From: Micromonospora sp. R77
GTDB lineage: Bacteria; Actinomycetota; Actinomycetes; Mycobacteriales; Micromonosporaceae
NCBI RefSeq assembly: GCF_022747945.1
Contig: NZ_JALDST010000001.1
Coordinates: 1,178,001 to 1,242,000, forward strand
Reading direction: 5' to 3'
Length of the DNA stretch: 64,000 nucleotides
A program made the translations under genes and the position numbers. Of the stretch, positions 42,630 to 51,099 are shown piece by piece. Position 1 is the first letter of the stretch, and each line of letters opens with the position of its first letter. The notes beneath the pieces were generated by a model. The model did not search any database, was not told the origin of the DNA, and saw nothing but the letters and a program-made list of their open reading frames with translations.

Positions 42630-45475
42630 TCAGATCAACCGCAGCTCACGGGCCCGCCGGACCGCCTCGCGCCGGCGGGTCGCGTCGAGCTTGCGGTAGA
42701 TGTTCCGCACGTGGGTCTTCACCGTGTTGACCGACAGCGACAGCTCGCCGGCGATCTCCACGTTGGACAGGATGCTCTGCAGGTAACGCAGGATGGTCAG
42801 CTCCCGCTCGGTGAGCGGCTCGTCCAGGGCCCGGCCCGGCCGCGCGGACGGCGTCTCGTCCGCGTCGTGCTCGTCCACGCCCCGGACCAGGTCACGCACC
42901 GTCGCCCAGTGCGCCGTACCGGAGTCGAGGTGCGCGGCGAGCAGGTCGCGTACCCCCGGCTCGCCCCGGGTGAGGACCCGCCGGCAGCCCTCGGGCGCGG
43001 CCAGGTCGAGCACCTGTTCCAGGGTCCGGCCGGCCCGCCGCTCGTCGCCGTCCGCACGGGCCAGCACCGCGTCGAGCAGCCCGGCGGCGAGGCGTACCGG
43101 CAGCGGCCACGACCCGGCGTCCGGTGCCGACCAGTCGGGCAGCGCCCGACCGGCGGCCCGCCGGTCGCCAGCGCGCAGCTCGACCCGGGCCGCCGCCACC
43201 TGCAGCACGGCCGCCGCCGGCCCGTCCGGGTCCGCGTCCCGCAGCGCGTCCGCGAGCCGGGTACGGGCGGTGTCCAGGTCGCCGACGGCGGCGCGGAGCT
43301 GCGCCTCGGCGGCGGTCAGCCAGACGGCCGGCTCCCCGGCCGACGACTGGGCGGCGGCGGCCAGCGCGTGCAGGGCCGCGGCCTCCTCGCCCCGCTCGGC
43401 GAGCAGCTCCGCCTCGCAGAGCGCGGCGAGCGGGCCGCCCCGGCTCGACCCCGGCCCGACCGGCCAGGGCGAGCTGCGCCGCCGCCTCGGTCGGCTCGTC
43501 CCGCTGCAGCGCCACCACCGCCAGCGCCAGGTACGCGTGCCCACAGTCCACCCGGCCCGACCAGCCCTGGCAGGGCGGCATGGCCAGCACCTCCCGCGCG
43601 GTCCGCTCGGCGGCCCGCAGCCGGCCCCGTACCGCGTCGAGCAGCGCCGCGCGGCTGGCACAGACCAGCTCGGTACGGGCCCGGCCGGTCTGCCGGGCGG
43701 CCGACAGCGCGCGAGCGAACCGGTCCCCGGCGGCGCGCAGCCGGCCCTGTGCCAGCTCCACCAGGCCGAGCGCCGTACCGGCCACCGCCCGCGCGTCCGC
43801 GTCCTCCCCGGCCCCGGCCCGGGGATCGTCCCCGGTCCGGGCGCGCCACGGGTGGCGAGCAGCCGGGCGGCGGCCCGGCGTACCTGCCCGTGGTCGCCGG
43901 TCAGCCGGGCCAGGGCGAGCTCCACCGCGTCGGCCAGCCGACGGAACCGGTCCCGGCGGGGGACGGGCAGGTCCCGGGCGTACCCGACGGCGGTCCGCAG
44001 GTGCCCGGCGGCCGCGTCGACGTCCCCTGCGTACGCCCGCTCCGCCGCGCGGGCCAGGGCCAGTTCCGGGTCCCGGCGCAGCGCCTCGACGGGCGGTTCA
44101 CCGGGTGGCGGGGCGACCGGACGTCCCGCTCGTGCAGGGCCAGCTCCGGCCACTCGGCGATCAGCAGCTCGGTGGCCCGGTCCCACTCCCCGGCGGCCAG
44201 CGCGTGCCGCAGCGCGTCGGCCGGGCGACCGTTCCCGGCGTACCACCTGGCCGCCCGGCGGTGCAGGTCGCGCAGCTCGTCGGCAGGGAGCCGGCCCAGC
44301 TCGGCGCGGAGCAGGTCGGCCAGGAGCGGCTGGCACCGGTACCAGGGCGGGTCGCTGTCGTCGTGGTGCAGGAAGCCACCGCCGCGGGCCAGGTCGGCGA
44401 GGCGCTGCCCGGCGTCGGCGCGGTCGCCGACCGCACCGGCCAGGTCGGCGCAGACGGTGTCCGCGACGGCGCTGCGCAACAGCAGGTCCCGGTCGTCCGG
44501 GTCGAGCGGGCCGAGCACCTCCTCGCGCAGGTAACCGGCCACGTCCGGGTGGTCCCCGCCGAACCGCTCCACCGCGCGGGCCGGATCCGGCTCGGCACGC
44601 AGGGCCAGCGCGGCCAGCCGCAGCCCGGCCGGCCAGCCACCGGTGCGCTCCCGCAGCCGGGGCACCACGGCGGCGGGCAGCCGGACCCCGTGCGCGACCA
44701 GCAGGTCGGCAACCTCGTCGTCGGTGAGTGCCAGCTCGTCCGGGCCCACCTCGGTCAGCTCCCCGGCCAGCCGCCAGCGGTGCAGCGCCGGCGGCAACCC
44801 GGTCCGCGCGCCCACCACCAGCCGCAACCGCCGCTCGGCGTGGCGCAGCAGGAACGCCAGCCCGGCCAGCGCCGCCGGGTCGGTGACCCGGTGCAGGTCG
44901 TCCAGGACCAGCAGCACCGGTCGTTCCCGGGCGGCCAGCGCGGCGGCGAGCCGTTCCAGCTGGTCGGGCCGGGGCGGGGTGTCCGGCGCCGGGGGCCCGT
45001 CCTCCGGTCCGCCGTCGACGGCGGAGCGGAGCGCCGCCGCCAGGTAGGACCAGAGCCGGGACCCGGTGTCGCCCTCCTCCACCCCGACCCAGGCCGGTGG
45101 TGTCGCGCTCTGCCGGGCCCAGGAGGCGAGCAGGGTGGTCTTGCCCCAACCGGCCGGCGCGCGGACCAGGGTGACCGGTCCAATCACCCCCTGCTCCAGC
45201 CGGTCCAGCAGGCGGGGCCGCAGCAGCAGCGGCTCCGGGAGCGCGGGCGGCGACAGCCGCGACGCCAGCAGCGGCGGCGCGCCCTCCACGGACGGCAGGC
45301 TCGCCGCGGACGGCGCGGTCTTCAAGGACGGCGCGGTCTCCGCGGACGGCGCGGTCTCCACGGACGGCGCGGTCTCCACGGACGGCGGGCTCGCCCTGAC
45401 CGGCGCGGTCTCCCCGATCGGTGCACGCGACGGACCCGACGGCGCGTCGGTCACCCGGCTGCGCTGCTCCGGCAT
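42630..45475 (-). CDS. LAL-type LuxR regulator (MalT-like ATPase; three frameshifts)
   Basis: The conceptual 948-residue regulator has an N-terminal Thr/Ala/Pro-rich stretch with repeated SVETAP units, an AAA-like domain with Walker A RAPAGWGKTTLL and Walker B PVLLVLDDLHRV, a TPR-like middle, and a C-terminal LuxR helix-turn-helix (LTERELTILRYLQS, NVEIAGELSLSVNTVKTHVR). The frame changes near 44110, 43807 and 43447. The first two are repaired by one more G or C in runs at 44110-44113 and 43806-43809; the third needs one base fewer. The total is then divisible by three. Since all domains survive, I regard these as sequencing errors. Its targets are unknown. Confidence 0.78.
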
Positions 45476-45640
45476 GCGGCCCCTCCCCGTCGTGCCCGCC
45501 CCCGTCGTGCCGGCAGCGGTTACCCGGCCCGGCCGGGTTCACCCCTTCAGGGCGAGCCGGCTTCCCCGGTGGCCCGGACGGTGGAGGGACGCGGGCGGCC
45601 GGCCCCGGCCGCCGGTGACCCGGGACGAGGCGAGGGGCGG

Positions 45641-46093
45641 GTGACACGGATGGGACGGCTGGCCGGTGGCGGGATCGCGGTGGCGGTGGCGGCCGCCGGG
45701 GCGGCGGCGGTACGGGCGCTGGTCGTACCCCGACGGGCGGCCTGGCCCCGGGCGGCCGGGCCGACCCGCGGCCCGGGCGGTGGCAGGTGGTCACCGTGGC
45801 GGGCCGGCCCGAGGACGTGCTCCCTGCCGGCCGGTGGCCCGAACCGCTGCGCCGGCTGGCCGGTGCGGTGGAGCTGCACGCCCGCCTCGGCGCCCGGCGG
45901 CCGCGGCACCGAACTGGCCGCCCGACCGCTGCGCGGTGAGGCGGAGCTGCCCGGCCCGGCCGCGCACCTGGTCGGCGACGATCCCGGCCTGTTCCTGCGG
46001 GAGACGCTGCGGCGGGCCAAGCAGCTCACCGAGACCGGCGAGGTGCTGCGCGCCGACCGCTCGCCGATGGACCGGCCGGAGGCGGCCGGGTGA
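45641..46093 (+). CDS. Conserved hypothetical protein coupled to the alcohol dehydrogenase (two frameshifts)
   Basis: The conceptual 150-residue protein starts MTRMGRLAGGGIAVAVAAAG, a single hydrophobic N-terminal anchor. The middle segment WQVVTVAGRPEDVLP then lies in another frame between about 45772 and 45890, and the C-terminal part is GGRGTELAARPLRGEAELPG to DRPEAAG. One more C in 45772-45774 and one base fewer near 45893 restore it. Its stop overlaps the GTG of the dehydrogenase gene (GTGA), so they are coupled. I recall similar proteins next to the same dehydrogenase in Streptomyces, without known function. Confidence 0.6.
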   Translation: MTRMGRLAGGGIAVAVAAAGAAAVRALVVPRRAAWPRAAGPTRGPGGGRWSPWRAGPRTCSLPAGGPNRCAGWPVRWSCTPASAPGGRGTELAARPLRGEAELPGPAAHLVGDDPGLFLRETLRRAKQLTETGEVLRADRSPMDRPEAAG

Positions 46094-47229
46094 GGGCGCT
46101 GTGCTGGACGGGCGTCGACGAGCTGGCCGTACGCGAGGTTCCCGACCCGGAGCTGCGCAACGCGCACGACATGATCGTCCGGGTACGGCGGAGCGCCACC
46201 TGCGGCGCGGACCTGGCGCTGCTCGCCGGGCGGACGCCCTTCCTGACCGCCGGTGACGTGCTCGGGCACGAGTTCCTCGGCGAGGTGGTCGAGGTAGGCC
46301 CGGAGGTGCGCCGACACCGGCCCGGGGACCGGGTGGTGGTCTGCGCGGCGGTCTCCTGCGGTGCCTGCTGGTTCTGCCGGCAGGGCCTCTTCGCCTGCTG
46401 CGACAACGGCAGCACCGGCACGGCGGCGACCGAGGCGGCCTGGGGGCAGCCCACCGGCGGCTGCTACGGCCACCCCGGCACGCTGGGCGGCTTCGCCGGC
46501 AGCCACGCCGAGTACGTCCGGGTGCCGTACGCCGACGTGGGCGCGTTCGGTGTGCCGGAGCCGGTCAGCGACGACCGGGCGGTGTTCGCCTCCGACGCCG
46601 CACCGACCGGCTGGATGGGTGCCGAACTCGGCGACGTCGGGCCCGGTGACGTGGTGGCGGTCTGGGGCGCGGGGGCGATCGGCCAGCTCACCGCCGGGGC
46701 GGCCCTGCTGCGCGGCGCGGAGCGGGTGATCGTCGTAGACCGGTACGACGACCGGCTGCGGATGGTCGAGCGGCACGTCGGCGCGGAACCGCTCAACTAC
46801 CGGTACGTCGACGTCGCCGCCGAACTGCGGGAACGCAGCGGTGGCCGGGGGCCCGACGTGTGCGTGGAGGCCGTCGGCGGGGAGTCGGCACCACCGGGGC
46901 GGCTCGGCGGCGGGACGGACCGGCCGTTGGCGCTGCGCGAGGCGGTGCACGCCTGCCGCAAGGGCGGCACGGTGGTGGTCCTCGGCACCTGGACGGGTTT
47001 CGTGGACGCGTTCCCGCTCGGCGCGGTGATGAACAAGGGGCTGAGCGTGCGCAGTTCGCGGCAGCACGGGCAGCGGTGGATCCCGATGCTGCTGGACCGG
47101 ATGGCCCGCGACGAGCTGCGTACCGAACATCTGGCCACCCACCGGCTGCCGCTGGAGCGGGGCGCCGACGGCTACGCGCTGTTCCGGGACCGGGCGGACG
47201 GGTGCGTGCGGGCGGTCTTCTCGCCCTGA
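46090..47229 (+). CDS. Zinc-dependent alcohol dehydrogenase (formaldehyde dehydrogenase-like)
   Basis: The 379-residue MDR enzyme has the catalytic zinc ligands in CGADLALLAG and GHEFLGEVVEVG, the structural-zinc Cys cluster CGACWFCRQGLFACC and the cofactor-binding loop VAVWGAGAIGQLT. An expanded segment after the Cys cluster (GQPTGGCYGHPGTLGGFAGS) is typical of glutathione-independent formaldehyde dehydrogenase-like enzymes. The substrate is not known. The GTG start overlaps the previous stop codon. Confidence 0.88.
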   Translation: MRALCWTGVDELAVREVPDPELRNAHDMIVRVRRSATCGADLALLAGRTPFLTAGDVLGHEFLGEVVEVGPEVRRHRPGDRVVVCAAVSCGACWFCRQGLFACCDNGSTGTAATEAAWGQPTGGCYGHPGTLGGFAGSHAEYVRVPYADVGAFGVPEPVSDDRAVFASDAAPTGWMGAELGDVGPGDVVAVWGAGAIGQLTAGAALLRGAERVIVVDRYDDRLRMVERHVGAEPLNYRYVDVAAELRERSGGRGPDVCVEAVGGESAPPGRLGGGTDRPLALREAVHACRKGGTVVVLGTWTGFVDAFPLGAVMNKGLSVRSSRQHGQRWIPMLLDRMARDELRTEHLATHRLPLERGADGYALFRDRADGCVRAVFSP

Positions 47230-47257
47230 CCGGCGCGTCAGGTGGCACACTCGGCGG

Positions 47258-48430
47258 ATGCCTGACGATCGCCCGTACGACCTCGTCCTGTTCGGCGCGA
47301 CCGGCTTCACCGGCGCCCTCACCGCCGAGTACCTGGCCCGGCACGCCCCGGCCGGGCTGCGCTGGGCCCTGGCCGGCCGTAACCCGGGCAAACTGGCCGG
47401 CGTCCGGGACCGGCTCGCCGCGATCGACCCCGCGCTGGCCGAGCTGCCGCTGCTGACCGCCGACGTGACCGACCCGGCGTCGCTGCGCGCCGTCGCCGAG
47501 CAGGCCCGGGTGGTGGCCAGCACCGTCGGGCCGTACGTCCACCACGGGGAGCCGCTGGTCGCGGCCTGCGCCGCCGCCGGCACCGACTACCTGGACATCA
47601 CCGGTGAGCCGGAGTTCGTCGACCTGATGTACGTGCGGCACCATGCCGAGGCGGTCCGCACCGGGGCCCGACTGGTGCACGCCTGCGGCTTCGACTCGAT
47701 CCCGCACGACCTCGGCGTCTGGTACACCCTCAAGCAGCTGGACACGTCCGGTCCGGTCGCCGTGGACGGCTACGTCCGGGCCGGCGGGAAGTTCTCCGCC
47801 GGGACGTACCATTCGGCGCTCACCGCGTTCTCCCGCACCGGGGAGGCCAGCCGGGCGGCGAAGGAACGCCGGGCCGTCGAGCCGCGCCCCGAGGGGCGCC
47901 GGGTGCGGGCGGTGCCCGGCAAGGTGGGCCGGTCGAAGGAGATCGGCCGGTGGGCGGTGCCGCTGCCCACCATCGACCCGCAGGTGGTCCGCCGGTCGGC
48001 GGCGGCCTGCCCGGAGTACGGCCCGGACTTCCGCTACCGGCACTTCGCCGCGGTGAAGCGGCTGCCGACGATCCTGGTCGCCGGGGTCGGCATGGCCGGC
48101 CTGGTGGGGCTGGTGAAGCTGCCACCGACCCGGCGTTGGCTGCTCGGCCGGCTGGCCTCCGGTCAGGGTCCCACCGCCGAGCAGCGGGCGAAGTCCTGGT
48201 TCAAGGTCCGTTTCGTCGGCACCGGCGGTGGCCGGACGGTGCACACCGAGGTGGCCGGCGGCGACCCCGGCTACGACGAGACCGCCAAGATGCTCGCCGA
48301 GTCCGCTCTCTGCCTGGCCCTCGACGACCTGCCGCCCACCGCCGGCCAGGTCACCCCGGTCACCGCGATGGGCGACGCCCTCCTCGACCGGCTCACCCGC
48401 GCCGGCCTAACCTTCCGCGTGTTGAAGTAA
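47258..48430 (+). CDS. Saccharopine dehydrogenase-like / trans-acting enoyl reductase family protein
   Basis: The 390-residue NAD(P)-dependent protein opens YDLVLFGATGFTGALTAEYL with the Rossmann glycine motif and has SDR-like GPYVHHGEPLVAACA and HACGFDSIPHDLGV. It matches the mycobacterial family of Rv2449c and the trans-acting enoyl reductase Rv2953. It could reduce a lipid or polyketide intermediate; no PKS is nearby. Its TAA stop codon lies inside dispersed repeat family 3 (the TAA of GTAAGGAGG), so the repeat defines its C-terminus. Confidence 0.85.
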   Translation: MPDDRPYDLVLFGATGFTGALTAEYLARHAPAGLRWALAGRNPGKLAGVRDRLAAIDPALAELPLLTADVTDPASLRAVAEQARVVASTVGPYVHHGEPLVAACAAAGTDYLDITGEPEFVDLMYVRHHAEAVRTGARLVHACGFDSIPHDLGVWYTLKQLDTSGPVAVDGYVRAGGKFSAGTYHSALTAFSRTGEASRAAKERRAVEPRPEGRRVRAVPGKVGRSKEIGRWAVPLPTIDPQVVRRSAAACPEYGPDFRYRHFAAVKRLPTILVAGVGMAGLVGLVKLPPTRRWLLGRLASGQGPTAEQRAKSWFKVRFVGTGGGRTVHTEVAGGDPGYDETAKMLAESALCLALDDLPPTAGQVTPVTAMGDALLDRLTRAGLTFRVLK

Positions 48431-48483
48431 GGAGGGGCCCCCTGTTAACGCCTCCGGTATGGCAGGGGCCCCCTGTTAACACC
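48427..48483 (+). repeat. Dispersed 57-bp repeat, family 3, copy 1
   Basis: The element contains two direct copies of AGGGGCCCCCTGTTAAC 31 bases apart, each with a short palindrome AGGGGCCCCCT, and starts GTAAGGAGG. It is 57 bases long and matches 53 of 57 positions of the copy at 51130-51186 (opposite orientation). It overlaps the last codons of the saccharopine dehydrogenase-like gene and supplies its stop. Confidence 0.82.
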
Positions 48484-48489
48484 CGACGG

Positions 48490-48520
48490 TTGACCCTCGA
48501 CCGGGTCGAGGGAACAGGAT
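48490..48520 (+). promoter_or_regulatory. MerR-type promoter/operator of the MerR-clamp gene
   Basis: TTGACC (48490-48495) and CAGGAT (48515-48520) are separated by 19 bases, the over-long spacer typical of MerR-controlled promoters. The spacer contains most of a perfect inverted repeat CCCTCGACC-G-GGTCGAGGG (48494-48512). Transcription should start 7-8 bases later, at or next to the GTG at 48528, so the mRNA is probably leaderless. The arrangement implies autoregulation by the MerR protein it drives. Confidence 0.75.
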
Positions 48521-48527
48521 CTCCGGC

Positions 48528-49619
48528 GTGGAGAGCGAATTGCGCAGCATCGGCGAACTGGCCCGGGCCAGCGGCCTGACGGTGAGCGCGTTGCGGTTCT
48601 ACGACCGCTGCGGCGTGCTCGTCCCGGCCCGGGTCGACCCGGCCACCGGCTACCGCTGGTACGCCGACGACCAGGTCGCCCCGGCCCGGCTGGTGGCCGG
48701 GCTGCGCCGGGTCGGGTTGCCGCTGGCCGAGATCGGCGCCGCGCTGCGGCACCGGTCGGAGCCGGCGGTGGTCGGCCGGCTGCTGGACGCGCACCTGCGC
48801 CGGCTGGAGGACGGCCTCGCCGATGCCCGCCGTGAGCTCTCCCGGATCCGTGCCCTGATCGAACCGGAGGAGTTCCCGATGACCACCCACCTCGTGCTGT
48901 CCCGTGCCGACCTCGCCGCCGCCGTCGACGCGGTCCGCTTCGCCGTCGGCGCCGACCCGGAGCTGCCGGTGCTGGCCGGCGTCCTGCTGGAGGTCGAGCC
49001 GGACGGCGTCCGGCTGGTCGCCACCGACCGGCACCGACTGGCGGTGTCCCGGGCCGGTGCGACGGTGGACGGCCAGGCGGTGCGGACCCTCGTACCGGTG
49101 GCCGCGGTGGACGAGATGCGGGCCCTGCTCGACTCCGGTGTCGGGGCGACGCCGGAGGCCCGGCTGACCGTGGAGCCCGGCGCGGTCACCCTCTCGGTGG
49201 CCGGTCGGACGGTGCCGGCCACGCCCCTGCCGTACGACTTCCCGGACTACCGCCGGCTGGTCCACGACCGGGTCGGCGGCGCGCCGGCCCACCGGGTGGC
49301 GGTGGACGTGGTCGCCCTGCGGGCGGCGATGACCAGGGACGGCGCGCCGGTGCTGGTCCAGGAGCACGACGGGGTGCGCGCCGAGCTGACCGTGCTCTGC
49401 CTGGACGGGCACGGCGGTCTCCGGGTGCTGGGCGCCGAGGAGGTCGCGGGTCCGGACGGCGTGCGGGTCGGAGTGAACCGCGAGTACCTGCTCGAGGCCC
49501 TCGAGGCCGGGGGCCGGGGTCAACTGGTGCTCGAACTGGACGGCCCGATCACCCCGCTGGCCATCCGCCGGCTCGACGACGAGCACGCCTTCTCGATCCT
49601 CATGCCGGTCCGGCTCTGA
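48528..49619 (+). CDS. MerR-family regulator fused to a DNA polymerase III beta-clamp-like domain
   Basis: The 363-residue protein has an N-terminal MerR winged helix (RSIGELARASGLTVSALRFY, then DRCGVLVPARVDP and GYRWYADDQ) and a dimerisation helix to about residue 112. From about residue 119 it reads as a sliding-clamp fold: LVATDRHRLAVSRA corresponds to the DnaN TDRYRLA motif, VGVNREYLLEALEA to the second conserved DnaN motif, and the C-terminus AFSILMPVRL to the terminal MPVRL of DnaN. It is shorter than a full clamp (about 245 against 370 residues). The GTG directly follows a MerR-type promoter. The ligand or partner of the clamp part is unknown. Confidence 0.9.
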   Translation: MESELRSIGELARASGLTVSALRFYDRCGVLVPARVDPATGYRWYADDQVAPARLVAGLRRVGLPLAEIGAALRHRSEPAVVGRLLDAHLRRLEDGLADARRELSRIRALIEPEEFPMTTHLVLSRADLAAAVDAVRFAVGADPELPVLAGVLLEVEPDGVRLVATDRHRLAVSRAGATVDGQAVRTLVPVAAVDEMRALLDSGVGATPEARLTVEPGAVTLSVAGRTVPATPLPYDFPDYRRLVHDRVGGAPAHRVAVDVVALRAAMTRDGAPVLVQEHDGVRAELTVLCLDGHGGLRVLGAEEVAGPDGVRVGVNREYLLEALEAGGRGQLVLELDGPITPLAIRRLDDEHAFSILMPVRL

Positions 49620-49640
49620 CCGGGCCGCCGCGTGGGCAGA

Positions 49641-49688
49641 GCACCCGGGTGCGGCACGGGCGGAGCACCCGGGTGCGGCACGGGCGGA
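49641..49688. repeat. Tandem 24-bp repeat containing palindromes
   Basis: Two identical 24-base units each start with the 12-bp palindrome GCACCCGGGTGC. They lie in the 133-base gap before serS, about 65 bases upstream of its start. Tandem palindromes one helical multiple apart could be an operator or only a slippage repeat. Confidence 0.75.
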
Positions 49689-49752
49689 AACGGGCGCGAC
49701 GGTAACATCTGGTGGTTCCACCCGACTGCCTGGACGGAGGCGTACGAGCAGC

Positions 49753-51039
49753 ATGCTCGACATGGAGTTGATCCGGAAGGATCGCGAGGCGGTGGCGACC
49801 GCGCTGGCGAAGCGTCTGGATCCCGCCGAGGTCAACCGGGCGCTGGACGAGATCCAGCGGCTCGACCAGGAACGCCGCGCCCTGATCAGCGGGATCGACG
49901 CCGAACGGCAGCGCCGCAAGGCGGAGGCGCGGGCGTACGCGCAGGCGAAGCGGGCCGGCACCGCACCGGAGGCGACCGCGCCGGAGGCCGAGCGCAAGCA
50001 GCTCGCCGAGCTGGAGTCCCAGCTCGACGAGGTGCAGTCCCGGCTCCGCGAGGCGATGAGTGAGCTGCCCAACCTGCCCGCCGACGACGTGGTGCCCGGT
50101 GGCAAGGAGGCGAACCGGGTCGTCCGGACCTTCGGCGAGCCGCCGGCCATCGCGCAGGTCCGCGACCACGTCGAGCTGAGCAGGGCGCTCGGCCTGGTCG
50201 ACCACGAGCGGGGCGTCAAGCTCGGCGGTTCCGGCTTCTGGATGTACACCGGCGTCGGCGCCCAGCTGGAGTGGGCGCTGCTCAACTGGCTGATCGAGCA
50301 GAACATCAAGGCCGGCTACGAGTTCCTGCTCCCGCCGCACCTGCTGCTGGACACCGCCGGTTTCGCCGCCGGCCAGTTCCCGAAGTTCTACGACGACGTC
50401 TACCACCTGGACCGGGAGTCGGCCCCGCGCGGACAGTTCCTGCTGCCCACGTCGGAGACGGCGATCCTCGGGGCCTACCAGGACGAGATCCTGGAGACGG
50501 CGAAGCTGCCGCTGAAGCGCTTCGCGTACACCCCGTGCTACCGGCGGGAGGCGGCCGGGTCGCACTCGGACGAGCGCGGCACGGTGCGCGGCCACCAGTT
50601 CAACAAGGTGGAGATCTTCCAGTTCACCCTTCCCGAGCAGGCCGACGCCGCGCTGGCGGCGATGGTCGGTCACGTGGAGGGCCTGGTCGAGAAGCTGGGC
50701 CTGCACTTCCAGACCAGCCTGCTGTCGGCCGGCGACGCCAGCGCCTCGATGAAGAAGACCCTCGACATCGAGGTCTGGATGCCGAGCACCGGGAAGTACA
50801 AGGAGGTGTCGTCGGTCTCCTGGGCCGGTGACTACCAGGCCCGCCGGGCGGCGATCCGCTATCGCGAGCCGGGCGGCAAGCAGACCCGGTTCGTGCACAC
50901 GCTGAACGGCTCGGCGCTGGCCACCAGCCGGCTCTTCCCGGCCATCGTGGAGCAGTTCCAGCAGCCCGACGGCTCGGTGCTGGTGCCCGAGGTGCTCCGC
51001 GACAAGCTGGGCACGGATCGGCTCACCCCGCTCCGCTGA
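49753..51039 (+). CDS. serS: Seryl-tRNA synthetase, possibly a second paralogue
   Basis: The 428-residue class II synthetase charges tRNA-Ser. It has an N-terminal coiled-coil arm (about residues 25-105), motif 2 in YTPCYRREAAGSHSDERG and motif 3 in LNGSALATSRLFPAIVEQ, with FNKVEIF between. Compared with my memory of the housekeeping actinobacterial enzyme (MIDLRLLR..., SYGKDTRG in motif 2), this chain is clearly divergent, so it may be an extra copy such as those associated with seryl-mimic antibiotic resistance. GGACGGAGG lies about 13 bases before the ATG. A strong terminator follows. Confidence 0.88.
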   Translation: MLDMELIRKDREAVATALAKRLDPAEVNRALDEIQRLDQERRALISGIDAERQRRKAEARAYAQAKRAGTAPEATAPEAERKQLAELESQLDEVQSRLREAMSELPNLPADDVVPGGKEANRVVRTFGEPPAIAQVRDHVELSRALGLVDHERGVKLGGSGFWMYTGVGAQLEWALLNWLIEQNIKAGYEFLLPPHLLLDTAGFAAGQFPKFYDDVYHLDRESAPRGQFLLPTSETAILGAYQDEILETAKLPLKRFAYTPCYRREAAGSHSDERGTVRGHQFNKVEIFQFTLPEQADAALAAMVGHVEGLVEKLGLHFQTSLLSAGDASASMKKTLDIEVWMPSTGKYKEVSSVSWAGDYQARRAAIRYREPGGKQTRFVHTLNGSALATSRLFPAIVEQFQQPDGSVLVPEVLRDKLGTDRLTPLR

Positions 51040-51052
51040 CCGGAGCGACACA

Positions 51053-51082
51053 GGCGGGGGTCGGGCAAGCCCGGCCCCCGCC
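51053..51082 (+). terminator. Intrinsic terminator of serS
   Basis: GGCGGGGGTCGGGC pairs with GCCCGGCCCCCGCC (one T/G wobble), with a very tight loop, beginning 13 bases after the serS stop codon. Confidence 0.75.
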
Positions 51083-51099
51083 GCCGTGTCCGCCCGCCC

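Noticed and set aside
49700..49752. GGTGGTTCCACC before serS, resembling a T-box antiterminator string
   Set aside because: The full T-box consensus (AGGGTGGNACCGCG), specifier stem and terminator are absent.
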